NCBI GenBank assembly: GCA_005773095.1
Contig: SXHT01000356.1
Span: 1-18,448, forward strand
Length of the DNA stretch: 18,448 bases
Origin: Planctomycetaceae bacterium
GTDB taxonomy: Bacteria > Planctomycetota > Planctomycetia > Pirellulales > PALSA-1355
Direction of reading: 5' to 3'
Positions 7,237-13,055 of the stretch are shown here, in pieces. Below the pieces are notes generated by a model, which was not told the origin of the DNA, made no database searches, and saw nothing but the letters and a program-made list of their open reading frames with translations. Numbering within the stretch: position 1 is the stretch's first letter; every line of letters starts with the position of its first letter. A program made the position numbers and the translations under genes.

Positions 7237-7417
7237 GGAGGTGCCGCGAGCCGAGCGGCGCTCCCCCGGCAAAAATCCGAAGCACGAAACCCGAGACAAG
7301 CACGAAATTCGAATTCCCAAACACGTTTCGACGATTCGTGCTTTGAATTTTTTTCGGATTTCGACACTTGGGTTTCGACTTTTTCCCTCGGGTCCGGCTC
7401 GGCTCGCGGGACCTACC
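7237..7417. mobile_element. MITE-like element with terminal inverted repeats
   Basis: The left end (7237-7258, GGAGGTGCCGCGAGCCGAGCGG) and the right end (7394-7417, which on the other strand reads GGTAGGTCCCGCGAGCCGAG then CCGG) are imperfect inverted repeats sharing an uninterrupted CCGCGAGCCGAG core. The interior is A/T-richer, with imperfect internal symmetry (ATCCGAAGCACGAAA against TTCGTGCTTTGAA ... TTCGGATTT). It codes for nothing and fills nearly the whole gap between the TPR gene and rpsT. It could be a non-autonomous transposon relic or two adjacent intergenic repeats; no target duplication is evident. Confidence 0.5.
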
Positions 7418-7431
7418 GATGTGAATGACAC

Positions 7432-7698
7432 ATGCCCAACAGTCCTAGTGCCAAGAAGCGTCAGCGTACGAACGAAGATCGCCGCATCCGCAATCGCGCG
7501 GTCAAGAGCGGTGTCAAGACGCAAGTGAAGAAGGTCATCGCGGCCGCTGCGGTCGGCAATATCGTCGATGGCGAGAGCGAGATGCGATTGGCGATGAAGA
7601 AGCTCGACCAGGCAGCCGCCAAAGGCGTGATCCACAAGAACGCCGCAGCTCGCACCAAGTCGCGACTGGCGGCCCGCCTGAAGGCCGCGAAAAAGTAA
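7432..7698 (+). CDS. rpsT: 30S ribosomal protein S20
   Basis: The 88-residue, very basic protein matches S20, which binds 16S rRNA in the body of the 30S subunit. It begins MPNSPSAKKRQRTNEDRRIR and includes the RNRAVKSGVKTQVKKV helix. It ends GVIHKNAAARTKSRLAARLK followed by AAKK, the conserved S20 tail (KGVIHKNxAARxKSRL). The length is typical. Start ATG 7432 has no clear Shine-Dalgarno site; the upstream 200 nt is repeat sequence. The TAA stop is followed directly by AGTAAAGTAGGG and a hairpin shared with convergent pyrK. Confidence 0.97.
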   Translation: MPNSPSAKKRQRTNEDRRIRNRAVKSGVKTQVKKVIAAAAVGNIVDGESEMRLAMKKLDQAAAKGVIHKNAAARTKSRLAARLKAAKK

Positions 7699-7704
7699 AG
7701 TAAA

Positions 7705-7740
7705 GTAGGGTGGGCCTAGCAAAACGCAGGCGTGCCCTAC
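7705..7740. terminator. Hairpin between rpsT and pyrK; carries the pyrK stop
   Basis: GTAGGG (7705-7710) pairs with CCCTAC (7735-7740), and inner segments GCCT/AGGC add a second stem with wobble or mismatched positions between. The TAG stop of pyrK (minus strand, 7737-7739) lies in the right arm. It is probably a bidirectional terminator for the convergent pair. Confidence 0.6.
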
Positions 7741-8720
7741 AGCCATGCGATCCGCGCTGCGTCGAAAACGGGTCCTTCTATGCACGTGCGCTGGTAGTCC
7801 CAATTGCCAGCGTCATCGCGGACCCGCGCCACGCAACTGAAGCAAATTCCGATGCCACAGGCCATCGGCGTTTCCAGCGAGACCTGGCATGGCGCATGCG
7901 CGTGCGCGCAAAGTTCGGCGGCGGCCTTCATCATGGGCTCTGGTCCGCAGCAGACGACACTTGCCTGGGGCGACTCGGCAAGAACCTGCCGCAAGACGTC
8001 GGTCACCAGGCCCTGATGGCCCAGCGAGCCGTCGTCGGTGCTTAGCCGCACATCAATCCCCATGTGTCGGAATTCTTCCAGGCCGGCGAAATAGTCGGCG
8101 GTTCGAGCTCCGTAGCAGAGCGTCACTTTGTCCGCCAGGCAACTCGGAATTCGCAGTGGCTCACCATAGCAACGTTGGCCAAGGGCCTCGCGAGCCAACG
8201 CCATGAATGGTGTTTGGCCGATGCCGCCGGCGACCATCACAAGATGGGAATGCATCTTCTCCCCTCTCCCCGCCGCCGGTGCGAGGGGCGAGGGGCGAGA
8301 AGCATGTTGCAAGGAATCCGACCCCCTCACCCCGACCATTTCTCCCCCAGGGGGAGAGGGACGAAACGCAGGAAAGCCATTGCCAAGCGGCCCCCAAACG
8401 TCCAACTTCTGTCCCGGGTGAAACAACGCCAATCGCCGTGTCATCTTCCCCATGACCAAATAGACGACATCCACTCCAATCGGTTCTCCCGCGGGAGTCA
8501 CAACCGTGTCGTAAAGCGCGAGCGGCCTGCCTAACAGCGGATCATCCATGCCCGCCAGCTTGAGCATCAAGAACTGTCCAGGCACAATTCGCCTGGCAAT
8601 CTCGGGACCGTTGAAACGCACGCGGTAGGTATCGCGGGCCAGCCGGACATTTTCCACGACGGCAACGGTCTGCTGCAGAGCCTCGTCGGCGTAGTAGGCG
8701 GCGTGAAGTGGGTTGCTCAA
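7737..8720 (-). CDS. pyrK: Dihydroorotate dehydrogenase electron-transfer subunit (FAD / 2Fe-2S)
   Basis: The 327-residue protein fits PyrK, which passes electrons from dihydroorotate dehydrogenase B to NAD+ in pyrimidine synthesis. It has the flavin motif RPLALY (65-70), a GPLGNGFP loop (110-117), the NAD-binding VMVAGGIGQTPF (161-172) and a C-terminal 2Fe-2S site with Cys288, Cys293, Cys296 and Cys313 (CGIGICFSC ... C). The partner pyrD is not in the window. Residues about 120-158 (RPSPPGGEMVGVRG ... AAGRGEKMHS) have no place in the family: they are a translated intergenic repeat inserted in frame, making the protein longer than the usual 250-290 residues. The start is TTG 8720, overlapping the TGA of the upstream gene (TTGA), with GGAGGA about 9 nt before it, which suggests translational coupling. 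A general ferredoxin-reductase-like function is a less likely alternative. Confidence 0.88.
   Translation of the reverse strand: MSNPLHAAYYADEALQQTVAVVENVRLARDTYRVRFNGPEIARRIVPGQFLMLKLAGMDDPLLGRPLALYDTVVTPAGEPIGVDVVYLVMGKMTRRLALFHPGQKLDVWGPLGNGFPAFRPSPPGGEMVGVRGSDSLQHASRPSPLAPAAGRGEKMHSHLVMVAGGIGQTPFMALAREALGQRCYGEPLRIPSCLADKVTLCYGARTADYFAGLEEFRHMGIDVRLSTDDGSLGHQGLVTDVLRQVLAESPQASVVCCGPEPMMKAAAELCAHAHAPCQVSLETPMACGIGICFSCVARVRDDAGNWDYQRTCIEGPVFDAARIAWL
8247..8363. repeat. Intergenic-type repeat inserted in frame inside pyrK
   Basis: About 117 bp (39 codons). On the pyrK strand it starts CCCTCTCCCCCTGGGGGAGA, continues through GGTCGGGGTGAGGGGGTCGG and ends in CGGCGGGGAGAGGGGAGAAG. The C-rich/G-rich symmetric blocks are the same type as the non-coding element at 10158-10202. 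It lies exactly between GPLGNGFPAF and HLVMVAGGIG of PyrK, two conserved blocks normally separated by a few residues, and it keeps the frame open. Confidence 0.75.
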
Positions 8721-9718
8721 GACTTGCGTCCTCCCTTGGGCTGAGGTCCTGGCTTCCTTACCCCAAATCTTGGTTTTCGTGGCGCCGGAAGAATGTCAGC
8801 GCCGATAATCGGCCCGGTACCGCGAAATTCTGTCTTGACCGGAGGACGGCGTTGGGAGGCTTTGCGTCCGCTACCTGGCTTCTTTGCATGTCCGATCTTG
8901 CCGGTGCGTCGCAGTCTCCGCTTCGGCCGCGCATGCTGCAGCCCTCGAGCGGCATCGCGCAGTTTTTCCAACTCGTCGCGAGACAATGATCGAAAACCAC
9001 CCGCCGGCAAATCCCCCAGTCGCAATGGGCCAATCGCAATTCGCTTCAGTCGCATGACCTTGTGTCCGACGCGGGCCAGCACGCGGCGAATCTCACGGTT
9101 CTTGCCTTCGTCAAGCACCACCTCGAGAAGCGTGCTCTTGTGCATCTGTTTTTTTATCGTGGCTCCCACGACCTTGGCGAACCCTTCCGCAAGATGCACG
9201 CCGCGGCGGAGTTCTCTGAGCTGATCGCTGTCGAGCCGCCCCGCCACCTCCACATGATAGGTTTTCTCGACGCCGTACCGTGGATGCGTCAGCCGGTTGG
9301 CCAGTTCGCCGTCGTTGGTGACCAGAATCAAGCCTTCACTGGACAGGTCGAGCCGGCCGACGGGATACAAATGACCGCCACGATCGGGCACCAGGTCGAT
9401 CACGCGCGGTCGGCCCGCTGGATCGGCGTTGCTGGTGACGACGCCAGGCGGCTTATTGACCATGAAGTAGATCAGCTTCGATTTGGCGAGTGGCTCGCCA
9501 TCGATACGAATTTCCTGCGCATGCGGATTGGCCTTCGTGCCCAATGTTGTTACGACGCGTCGATCGACTTCCACCCGGCCCGCCAGGATCAGCTCCTCGC
9601 AGTCTCGCCGGCTGCCGTGTCCCGCTGCGGCAAGAATCTTTTGCAGCCGCTCGCCATCGGCGTGAGGCACGGGCTTCGTGAGTGGCGTATATCGCGGTGG
9701 TTCGCTGCGCGTCTTCAT
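8717..9718 (-). CDS. rluB: RluB/RsuA-family rRNA pseudouridine synthase
   Basis: The 333-residue protein isomerises a uridine in rRNA to pseudouridine. An S4 RNA-binding domain lies at about residues 22-70 (ERLQKILAAAGHGSRRDCEE ... ILAGRVEVD). The catalytic domain has YFMVNKPPGVVTS and the active-site loop PVGRLDLSSEGLILVTNDGE, where the Asp of GRLD is the nucleophile. KNREIRRVLARVGHKVMRLK and IGPLRLGDLPAG are further RsuA/RluB/E/F motifs. The C-terminal ~70 residues are a low-complexity Lys/Arg/Pro/Gly tail, like the tail of E. coli RluB, and probably bind RNA. The exact uridine target cannot be read from sequence, so RluB is the best guess within the subfamily. Start ATG 9718; the open frame continues 124 codons further upstream with non-conserved sequence overlapping the lipoprotein gene. 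Its TGA overlaps the TTG of pyrK. Confidence 0.92.
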   Translation of the reverse strand: MKTRSEPPRYTPLTKPVPHADGERLQKILAAAGHGSRRDCEELILAGRVEVDRRVVTTLGTKANPHAQEIRIDGEPLAKSKLIYFMVNKPPGVVTSNADPAGRPRVIDLVPDRGGHLYPVGRLDLSSEGLILVTNDGELANRLTHPRYGVEKTYHVEVAGRLDSDQLRELRRGVHLAEGFAKVVGATIKKQMHKSTLLEVVLDEGKNREIRRVLARVGHKVMRLKRIAIGPLRLGDLPAGGFRSLSRDELEKLRDAARGLQHARPKRRLRRTGKIGHAKKPGSGRKASQRRPPVKTEFRGTGPIIGADILPAPRKPRFGVRKPGPQPKGGRKS

Positions 9719-9789
9719 CCTGGCATGATACCAACAATTGACGACCGCGTTGAGCGGCCTCGAGGTGAACCCGCTTTGCGCAGGCACCG

Positions 9790-10068
9790 CTAATACCGGC
9801 TTCGCGGCGCCAGTTGGCCGAAGCGGCGGACGAACGAGCGTTGGTTTTGCAGTTTCTGCGGTACGGAGGCCGGCTCCTGAAAATCGCGCGGGCGGGTGCC
9901 GTACATCGATGAATCGAAATTGACCTCGGGATAGGGATCGAAGCGCTGGGCGCGATTTCGCTGTTCGTCGATCCAACCCGGATGACCCAAGCTGGGCCAT
10001 GTGATGCCACTCGAACAACCCAACGCGAAGGCCATCAACACGACGGCATGTAGACAGCGGTGGCGCAT
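9790..10068 (-). CDS. Small lipoprotein, planctomycete-type
   Basis: The 92-residue protein has a short basic N-terminus, a hydrophobic stretch (HAVVLMAFALG) and a lipobox ALGC with Cys18 as the probable lipidated residue, so it should be exported and anchored in a membrane. The mature part is polar with aromatic and proline-rich sequence (HPGWIDEQRNRAQRFDPYPE, then GTRPRDFQEP). From memory, small secreted proteins with an RAQRFDPYPE-like block recur in planctomycetes; the function is unknown. Start ATG 10068 is preferred because GGAGG lies 5 nt before it; the adjacent GTG at 10071 would be only 2 nt from GGAGG. It is followed 71 nt later by the pseudouridine synthase on the same strand. Confidence 0.8.
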   Translation of the reverse strand: MRHRCLHAVVLMAFALGCSSGITWPSLGHPGWIDEQRNRAQRFDPYPEVNFDSSMYGTRPRDFQEPASVPQKLQNQRSFVRRFGQLAPRSRY

Positions 10069-10100
10069 CACAACCTCCGATTCGATCCAAGCGGGGCGGG

Positions 10101-10129
10101 ATTATAGGGAGTGCGACAAAACGGGAGAA
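10101..10129 (-). promoter_or_regulatory. Candidate promoter for the lipoprotein gene
   Basis: On the minus strand TTCTCC (10124-10129), a 17-nt spacer, then a perfect TATAAT (10101-10106). It would start transcription about 26 nt before ATG 10068, leaving a short leader that contains GGAGG. The -35 is weak. Confidence 0.5.
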
Positions 10130-10157
10130 GGGGAGAAAGCTGGCGATTCTCCTCCTT

Positions 10158-10202
10158 CTCCCCCGCAGCGGGGGAGAGGACCGGGGTCAGGGGGCCCTGA
10201 CC
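10158..10202. repeat. Double hairpin of the C-rich/G-rich intergenic repeat type
   Basis: CTCCCCC (10158-10164) pairs with GGGGGAG (10170-10176), then GGTCAGGG (10185-10192) pairs with CCCTGACC (10195-10202); both stems are perfect. The order CTCCCCCxxGGGGGAGAxxACCGGGGTCAGGGGG closely resembles the start of the repeat inside pyrK (8247-8363). It sits in the 236-nt gap between the YhaM-like gene and the lipoprotein; the rest of that gap (10203-10304) shows nothing I can name. Confidence 0.7.
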
Positions 10203-10304
10203 GGAAAGTTGGGGTGGAACTGCTGGTGCAGGGGCGCGGACCCCGGCCCATCCGTTGTTCAAACTGCGACGTGGGAGGCAGGGTCATCGGCGGCGATCGG
10301 ACCA

Positions 10305-11363
10305 TTACGTGCCGCGATAGACTTTCTGACCGAGGAGGTTTTTTTTCGACGTGAGTGGGCCCGCGTTCGTGTCATCGCGCAGAATTTGCGCCATCATGTG
10401 GTACTTCGCGTCCAGATCGTCGGCGTAATGGACGAGCAAGGCCTCGGGAGTCATTGGAGGCTTGGGCGATCCCCACTCGGGGAGGCGCTGATGGGACACG
10501 ACGATGTGCTCCAAGCGGAGCAGCAGATCCGGATCGAGATCGCGGCCGGCGGCGGCCTCGCGGACCAGATCGCGGCCCTGCAGAATCTGGCCGATCAGAC
10601 TGCCCGACGCCGGGTCTTCGGCGCCGGTGGTGGTTTCCTGGATTTCGCGCAGCTTGCCGATGTCGTGCAAGATTCCGCCCGCGATGACCAGGCCCTTGTT
10701 CAGGTGTGGTTGCAGGTTGGGATAGTAGACAGCGTATTTTTCGGCGAGGTACAGGCAGGTGCGGGTGACGCTTAACACGTGCTCAAGCCAGCCGGCCACG
10801 AAGGCATGATGGTTGTGCGTGGCGGCGGGCAAGGTGAGCAGTTGCTCATGGTTCGCTTCCAGCAGGTCAAGCACGAGACCTCTCAACCCAGGGTCGTCGA
10901 TCTTTTCGCGGGCGATCTCGATTAACTCCGCGAACATCTCGCGTGAATCGAACCGGCTTTGCGGCGAACACATCTGCGGCGTAAAACCATCGGCGGCATC
11001 CGCCTCCATCGTTTCGCGAATCTTGCGGATTTCAAGTTGCGGGCCAAAGTTCGTCTCACGATAGGTGGCCCGAACTTTGTAGTACTTGCCGACCTGCCAT
11101 TTTTCCTTGCAATCGATCGCCCAGGCCGAGTCACCCCAGATCGGGAAACTGACTTCGCGCAGATGATCGCGGAAACCCACTTTGAAATACGGTTTGCCGT
11201 CACGCGTGGTGAGTTCTTCTTTGGCGGTCATCAGCACGAAGACATCGGCTTCTTGACCGTTGCTCATCTGCGAAAGGGCAATAATGGCAACGGTTGCGTT
11301 GCCATGTCTTGTGGCGGTTGCGGTAGGCATGGAGGACTCGAAGAGGGGCTTTTGATGAGGCAT
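10305..11363 (-). CDS. yhaM: YhaM-like 3'-5' exoribonuclease (OB fold plus HD domain)
   Basis: The 352-residue protein has the YhaM layout: an N-terminal OB-fold nucleic-acid-binding domain (about 35-118, with RDGKPYFKVGFRD and VGKYYKVRATYRE) and a C-terminal HD metal-dependent hydrolase domain. The HD residues are visible: HHAFVAGWLEH (His186, His195), GGILHDIGK (His233-Asp234), VVSHQRLPEWGSPKPPMTPE (His291) and HYADDLDAKYH (Asp315). The EWGSPxxPMTxEA and HYADxxDA blocks match the Bacillus YhaM family, which degrades RNA or single-stranded DNA from the 3' end with metal ions. The length is close to the family's roughly 315 residues plus a short N-terminal extension. Start ATG 11363 has only a weak Shine-Dalgarno site; Met12 is an alternative start. 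Confidence 0.88.
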   Translation of the reverse strand: MPHQKPLFESSMPTATATRHGNATVAIIALSQMSNGQEADVFVLMTAKEELTTRDGKPYFKVGFRDHLREVSFPIWGDSAWAIDCKEKWQVGKYYKVRATYRETNFGPQLEIRKIRETMEADAADGFTPQMCSPQSRFDSREMFAELIEIAREKIDDPGLRGLVLDLLEANHEQLLTLPAATHNHHAFVAGWLEHVLSVTRTCLYLAEKYAVYYPNLQPHLNKGLVIAGGILHDIGKLREIQETTTGAEDPASGSLIGQILQGRDLVREAAAGRDLDPDLLLRLEHIVVSHQRLPEWGSPKPPMTPEALLVHYADDLDAKYHMMAQILRDDTNAGPLTSKKNLLGQKVYRGT

Positions 11364-11390
11364 AGCGGCATCTTAACAGACACGGGCTAA

Positions 11391-11450
11391 AACTCGAAAT
11401 CCGAAACACGAAATCCGAAACAAATCGGGCAAAACTCAAATTTCAAATGG
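11391..11450. repeat. A-rich CGAAATCCGAAA repeat, left of the four-helix-bundle gene
   Basis: The stretch repeats CGAAATCCGAAACA twice and shares the 17-mer CGAAATCCGAAACAAAT (11409-11425) in inverted orientation with 11837-11853 on the other side of the neighbouring gene. Its base composition differs sharply from the GC-rich surroundings. Confidence 0.75.
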
Positions 11451-11461
11451 CGAAACCGCGG

Positions 11462-11818
11462 CTATTCTGACTTTCGCAGGATAGCGGCGAAGATCAGCAT
11501 CAGTTCCACGCTTTCTTAAATCAAGGCGTCACGCTCTGTTGCCAACCGTGAATTGTCACCCGTATCGATTGGTCGCAGCCAGTAACGACTTTCCTTTGAC
11601 TCCTTCCGTGAACTGCGAATATGAAAAAGGAAGTCTTTCTTGCCCAAAGCCTCATTGGCCTCTATGTAGTTTGCGCCAATCGAGCCAGACGAGGGCACAA
11701 GTTGCTTGACCTCCTCAATGTTGCAAGTCGTGCGGGGAAGCCGTTTTACGAAAGCCCGAGCCCGTTTCGCACATTGGCAGGCACGCTCTTCGAGATCATA
11801 CTGGTTCGCGTCGGGCAT
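11462..11818 (-). pseudogene. Four-helix-bundle protein (23S rRNA intervening-sequence type), nonsense-truncated
   Basis: The gene codes for a small four-helix-bundle protein of the family first seen in 23S rRNA intervening sequences. It has the family pattern MPDANQYDLEERACQCAKRA, RAFVKRLPRT, VPSSGSIGANYIEANEALGK, KDFLFHIRSSRKESKESRYW. The frame from ATG 11818 stops at TAA 11516-11518 after 100 residues. Directly past that TAA, in the same frame, it continues ESVELMLIFAAILRKSE and then TAG (11462-11464). That tail matches the normal family C-terminus, so one codon (perhaps CAA or GAA) has become a stop. The unbroken length would be 118 residues, as usual for the family. The last helix is lost unless the stop is read through, so it may be a recent pseudogene. 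Codons upstream of ATG 11818 are flanking repeat. The family's function is not established. Confidence 0.8.
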
Positions 11819-11876
11819 TCGGATTTTGCATTTCGAATTTGTTTCGGATTTCGATATTCGAATTTCGGATTTCACT
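11817..11876. repeat. TTCGGATTTCG repeat, right of the four-helix-bundle gene
   Basis: This A/T-rich block contains TTTCGAATTTGTTTCGGATT and ATTCGAATTTCGGATTTC. It carries the inverted copy (11837-11853) of the 17-mer at 11409-11425. It begins at the start codon of the broken gene and runs up to the last codon of galE (stop TGA at 11872-11874). Confidence 0.75.
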
Positions 11877-12855
11877 CTGCGTATCCATTCGGATGCGACT
11901 GATGCCACCTCCACGCCGTGGCCACGATCTCGTCGATCTTGGGGTAGCGTGGCTTCCAGTCCAGCGTCTTTTGCGCCAGCGACGCATCGGCCACCAGCAC
12001 GGGGGGATCACCGGGGCGGCGCGGGCCGACGTTCTCGGAGATTGCATGCCCCGTGATGCGGCGACAGGCATCGATCACTTCGCGGACACTGTTCCCACGA
12101 CCTGTGCCCAGGTTCAGCTTCAGGGACTGTCCCGGTTCCAGAAAATCAAGGGACTTCACGTGAGCGGCGGCCAGGTCATCCACGTGGATGTAGTCGCGAA
12201 TGCAGGTGCCATCGGGCGTTGGATAGTCGTTGCCAAAAACCGTGATCTGCTCACGCTGGCCAAGCGCCACCTGCAACACGATGGGAATCAGGTGGCTCTC
12301 CGGCGTATGGTCCTCGCCGATATCACCGTTGGGGCTGGCGCCCGCGGCGTTGAAATAGCGGAGCGCGGCGTAGCCGAATCCGTAAGCGACGGCGTAATCG
12401 TCAAGCGCGCGTTCGATCACCAGTTTGCAAAAACCGTAGGGATTGATGGGATCCTGCCGCTGACTTTCGGCGATCGGAATCTTGTCAGGCACGCCGTAGG
12501 TGGCGGTGGTGCTGGAGAAAACCATCTTCCGCACGCCGACGGTCTTCATCGCGTCCAGCAGGCTCAGGCTGGCGACCACATTATTGTGATAGTACTTGGA
12601 AGGGTCCGTGACGGATTCACCCACGAGCGCAAACGCGGCAAAATGCATGACGGCATCGATCCAATGCTCGCGAAGGACACTGATCAGCAGTGCCCGATCA
12701 TGCAAATCACCGACGATCAGCCGGTCCGCGGCCACGGCGCCACGATGACCGAGCGAAAGATTGTCGTAAACCCACACCTCGTGCCCCGCCTTTTCGAGCA
12801 AGCGAACCGCGTGGCTTCCGATGTACCCAGCTCCACCGGTGACGAGAATTTTCAC
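11872..12855 (-). CDS. galE: UDP-glucose 4-epimerase
   Basis: The 327-residue protein interconverts UDP-glucose and UDP-galactose, supplying galactose for surface polysaccharides. It is an extended short-chain dehydrogenase: the NAD-binding TGGAGYIGSH (6-15), VYDNLSLGH, HFAAFALVGESV, the SSTTATYG block (114-121; Thr116 sits where E. coli GalE has Ser124) and the catalytic YxxxK in NPYGFCK (Tyr140, Lys144). RYFNAAGA, DGTCIRDYIHVDDLA and LNLGTGRGNSV are standard GalE blocks. The start is GTG 12855 with GGAGG 7 nt upstream; MKILVTGG is the normal N-terminus, so this start is well supported. The TGA stop lies inside the repeat block that flanks the four-helix-bundle gene. It is divergent from the recombinase across a 200-nt gap. 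Confidence 0.96.
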   Translation of the reverse strand: MKILVTGGAGYIGSHAVRLLEKAGHEVWVYDNLSLGHRGAVAADRLIVGDLHDRALLISVLREHWIDAVMHFAAFALVGESVTDPSKYYHNNVVASLSLLDAMKTVGVRKMVFSSTTATYGVPDKIPIAESQRQDPINPYGFCKLVIERALDDYAVAYGFGYAALRYFNAAGASPNGDIGEDHTPESHLIPIVLQVALGQREQITVFGNDYPTPDGTCIRDYIHVDDLAAAHVKSLDFLEPGQSLKLNLGTGRGNSVREVIDACRRITGHAISENVGPRRPGDPPVLVADASLAQKTLDWKPRYPKIDEIVATAWRWHQSHPNGYAE

Positions 12856-13027
12856 ACGGTTCCTCCACGATGATTGAGTTTAACGATCGGGCAAGAGAAT
12901 CTGCACCAGGATAATCGGTCGCAAGCGAGTGGGCAATTGGCATGAAGGCAGCGGTCGGGACACGACGAAGCCTGTCGTGGGAAGGTTTTACCATCCGACC
13001 GGTTGGCCGGCACTAGCACCGTTCGAG

Positions 13028-13049
13028 ACGGACTATAAATCCGTCCTAC
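13028..13049. repeat. Degenerate GGATT/AATCC palindrome just before the recombinase start
   Basis: ACGGA (13028-13032) pairs with TCCGT (13040-13044), and the right edge reads CCGTCCTAC as in the copies at 1488 and 3996. It ends 6 nt before the recombinase ATG, so it would lie in its 5' leader. Confidence 0.55.
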
Positions 13050-13055
13050 CCAGGT

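Noticed and set aside
7737..8720. pyrK as a pseudogene broken by the repeat
   Set aside because: The insert keeps the frame and all cofactor motifs after it are intact, including the four Fe-S cysteines.
9719..10090. 124-codon N-terminal extension of the pseudouridine synthase
   Set aside because: It overlaps the lipoprotein gene in another frame, has no family similarity and lies before the S4 domain; ATG 9718 gives the normal start.
10209..10775. Plus-strand frame opposite the YhaM-like gene
   Set aside because: HD and OB motifs are on the minus strand; this frame has no recognisable features.
11839..12873. 344-codon open frame opposite galE
   Set aside because: Shadow of a high-GC gene; galE motifs on the minus strand are decisive.
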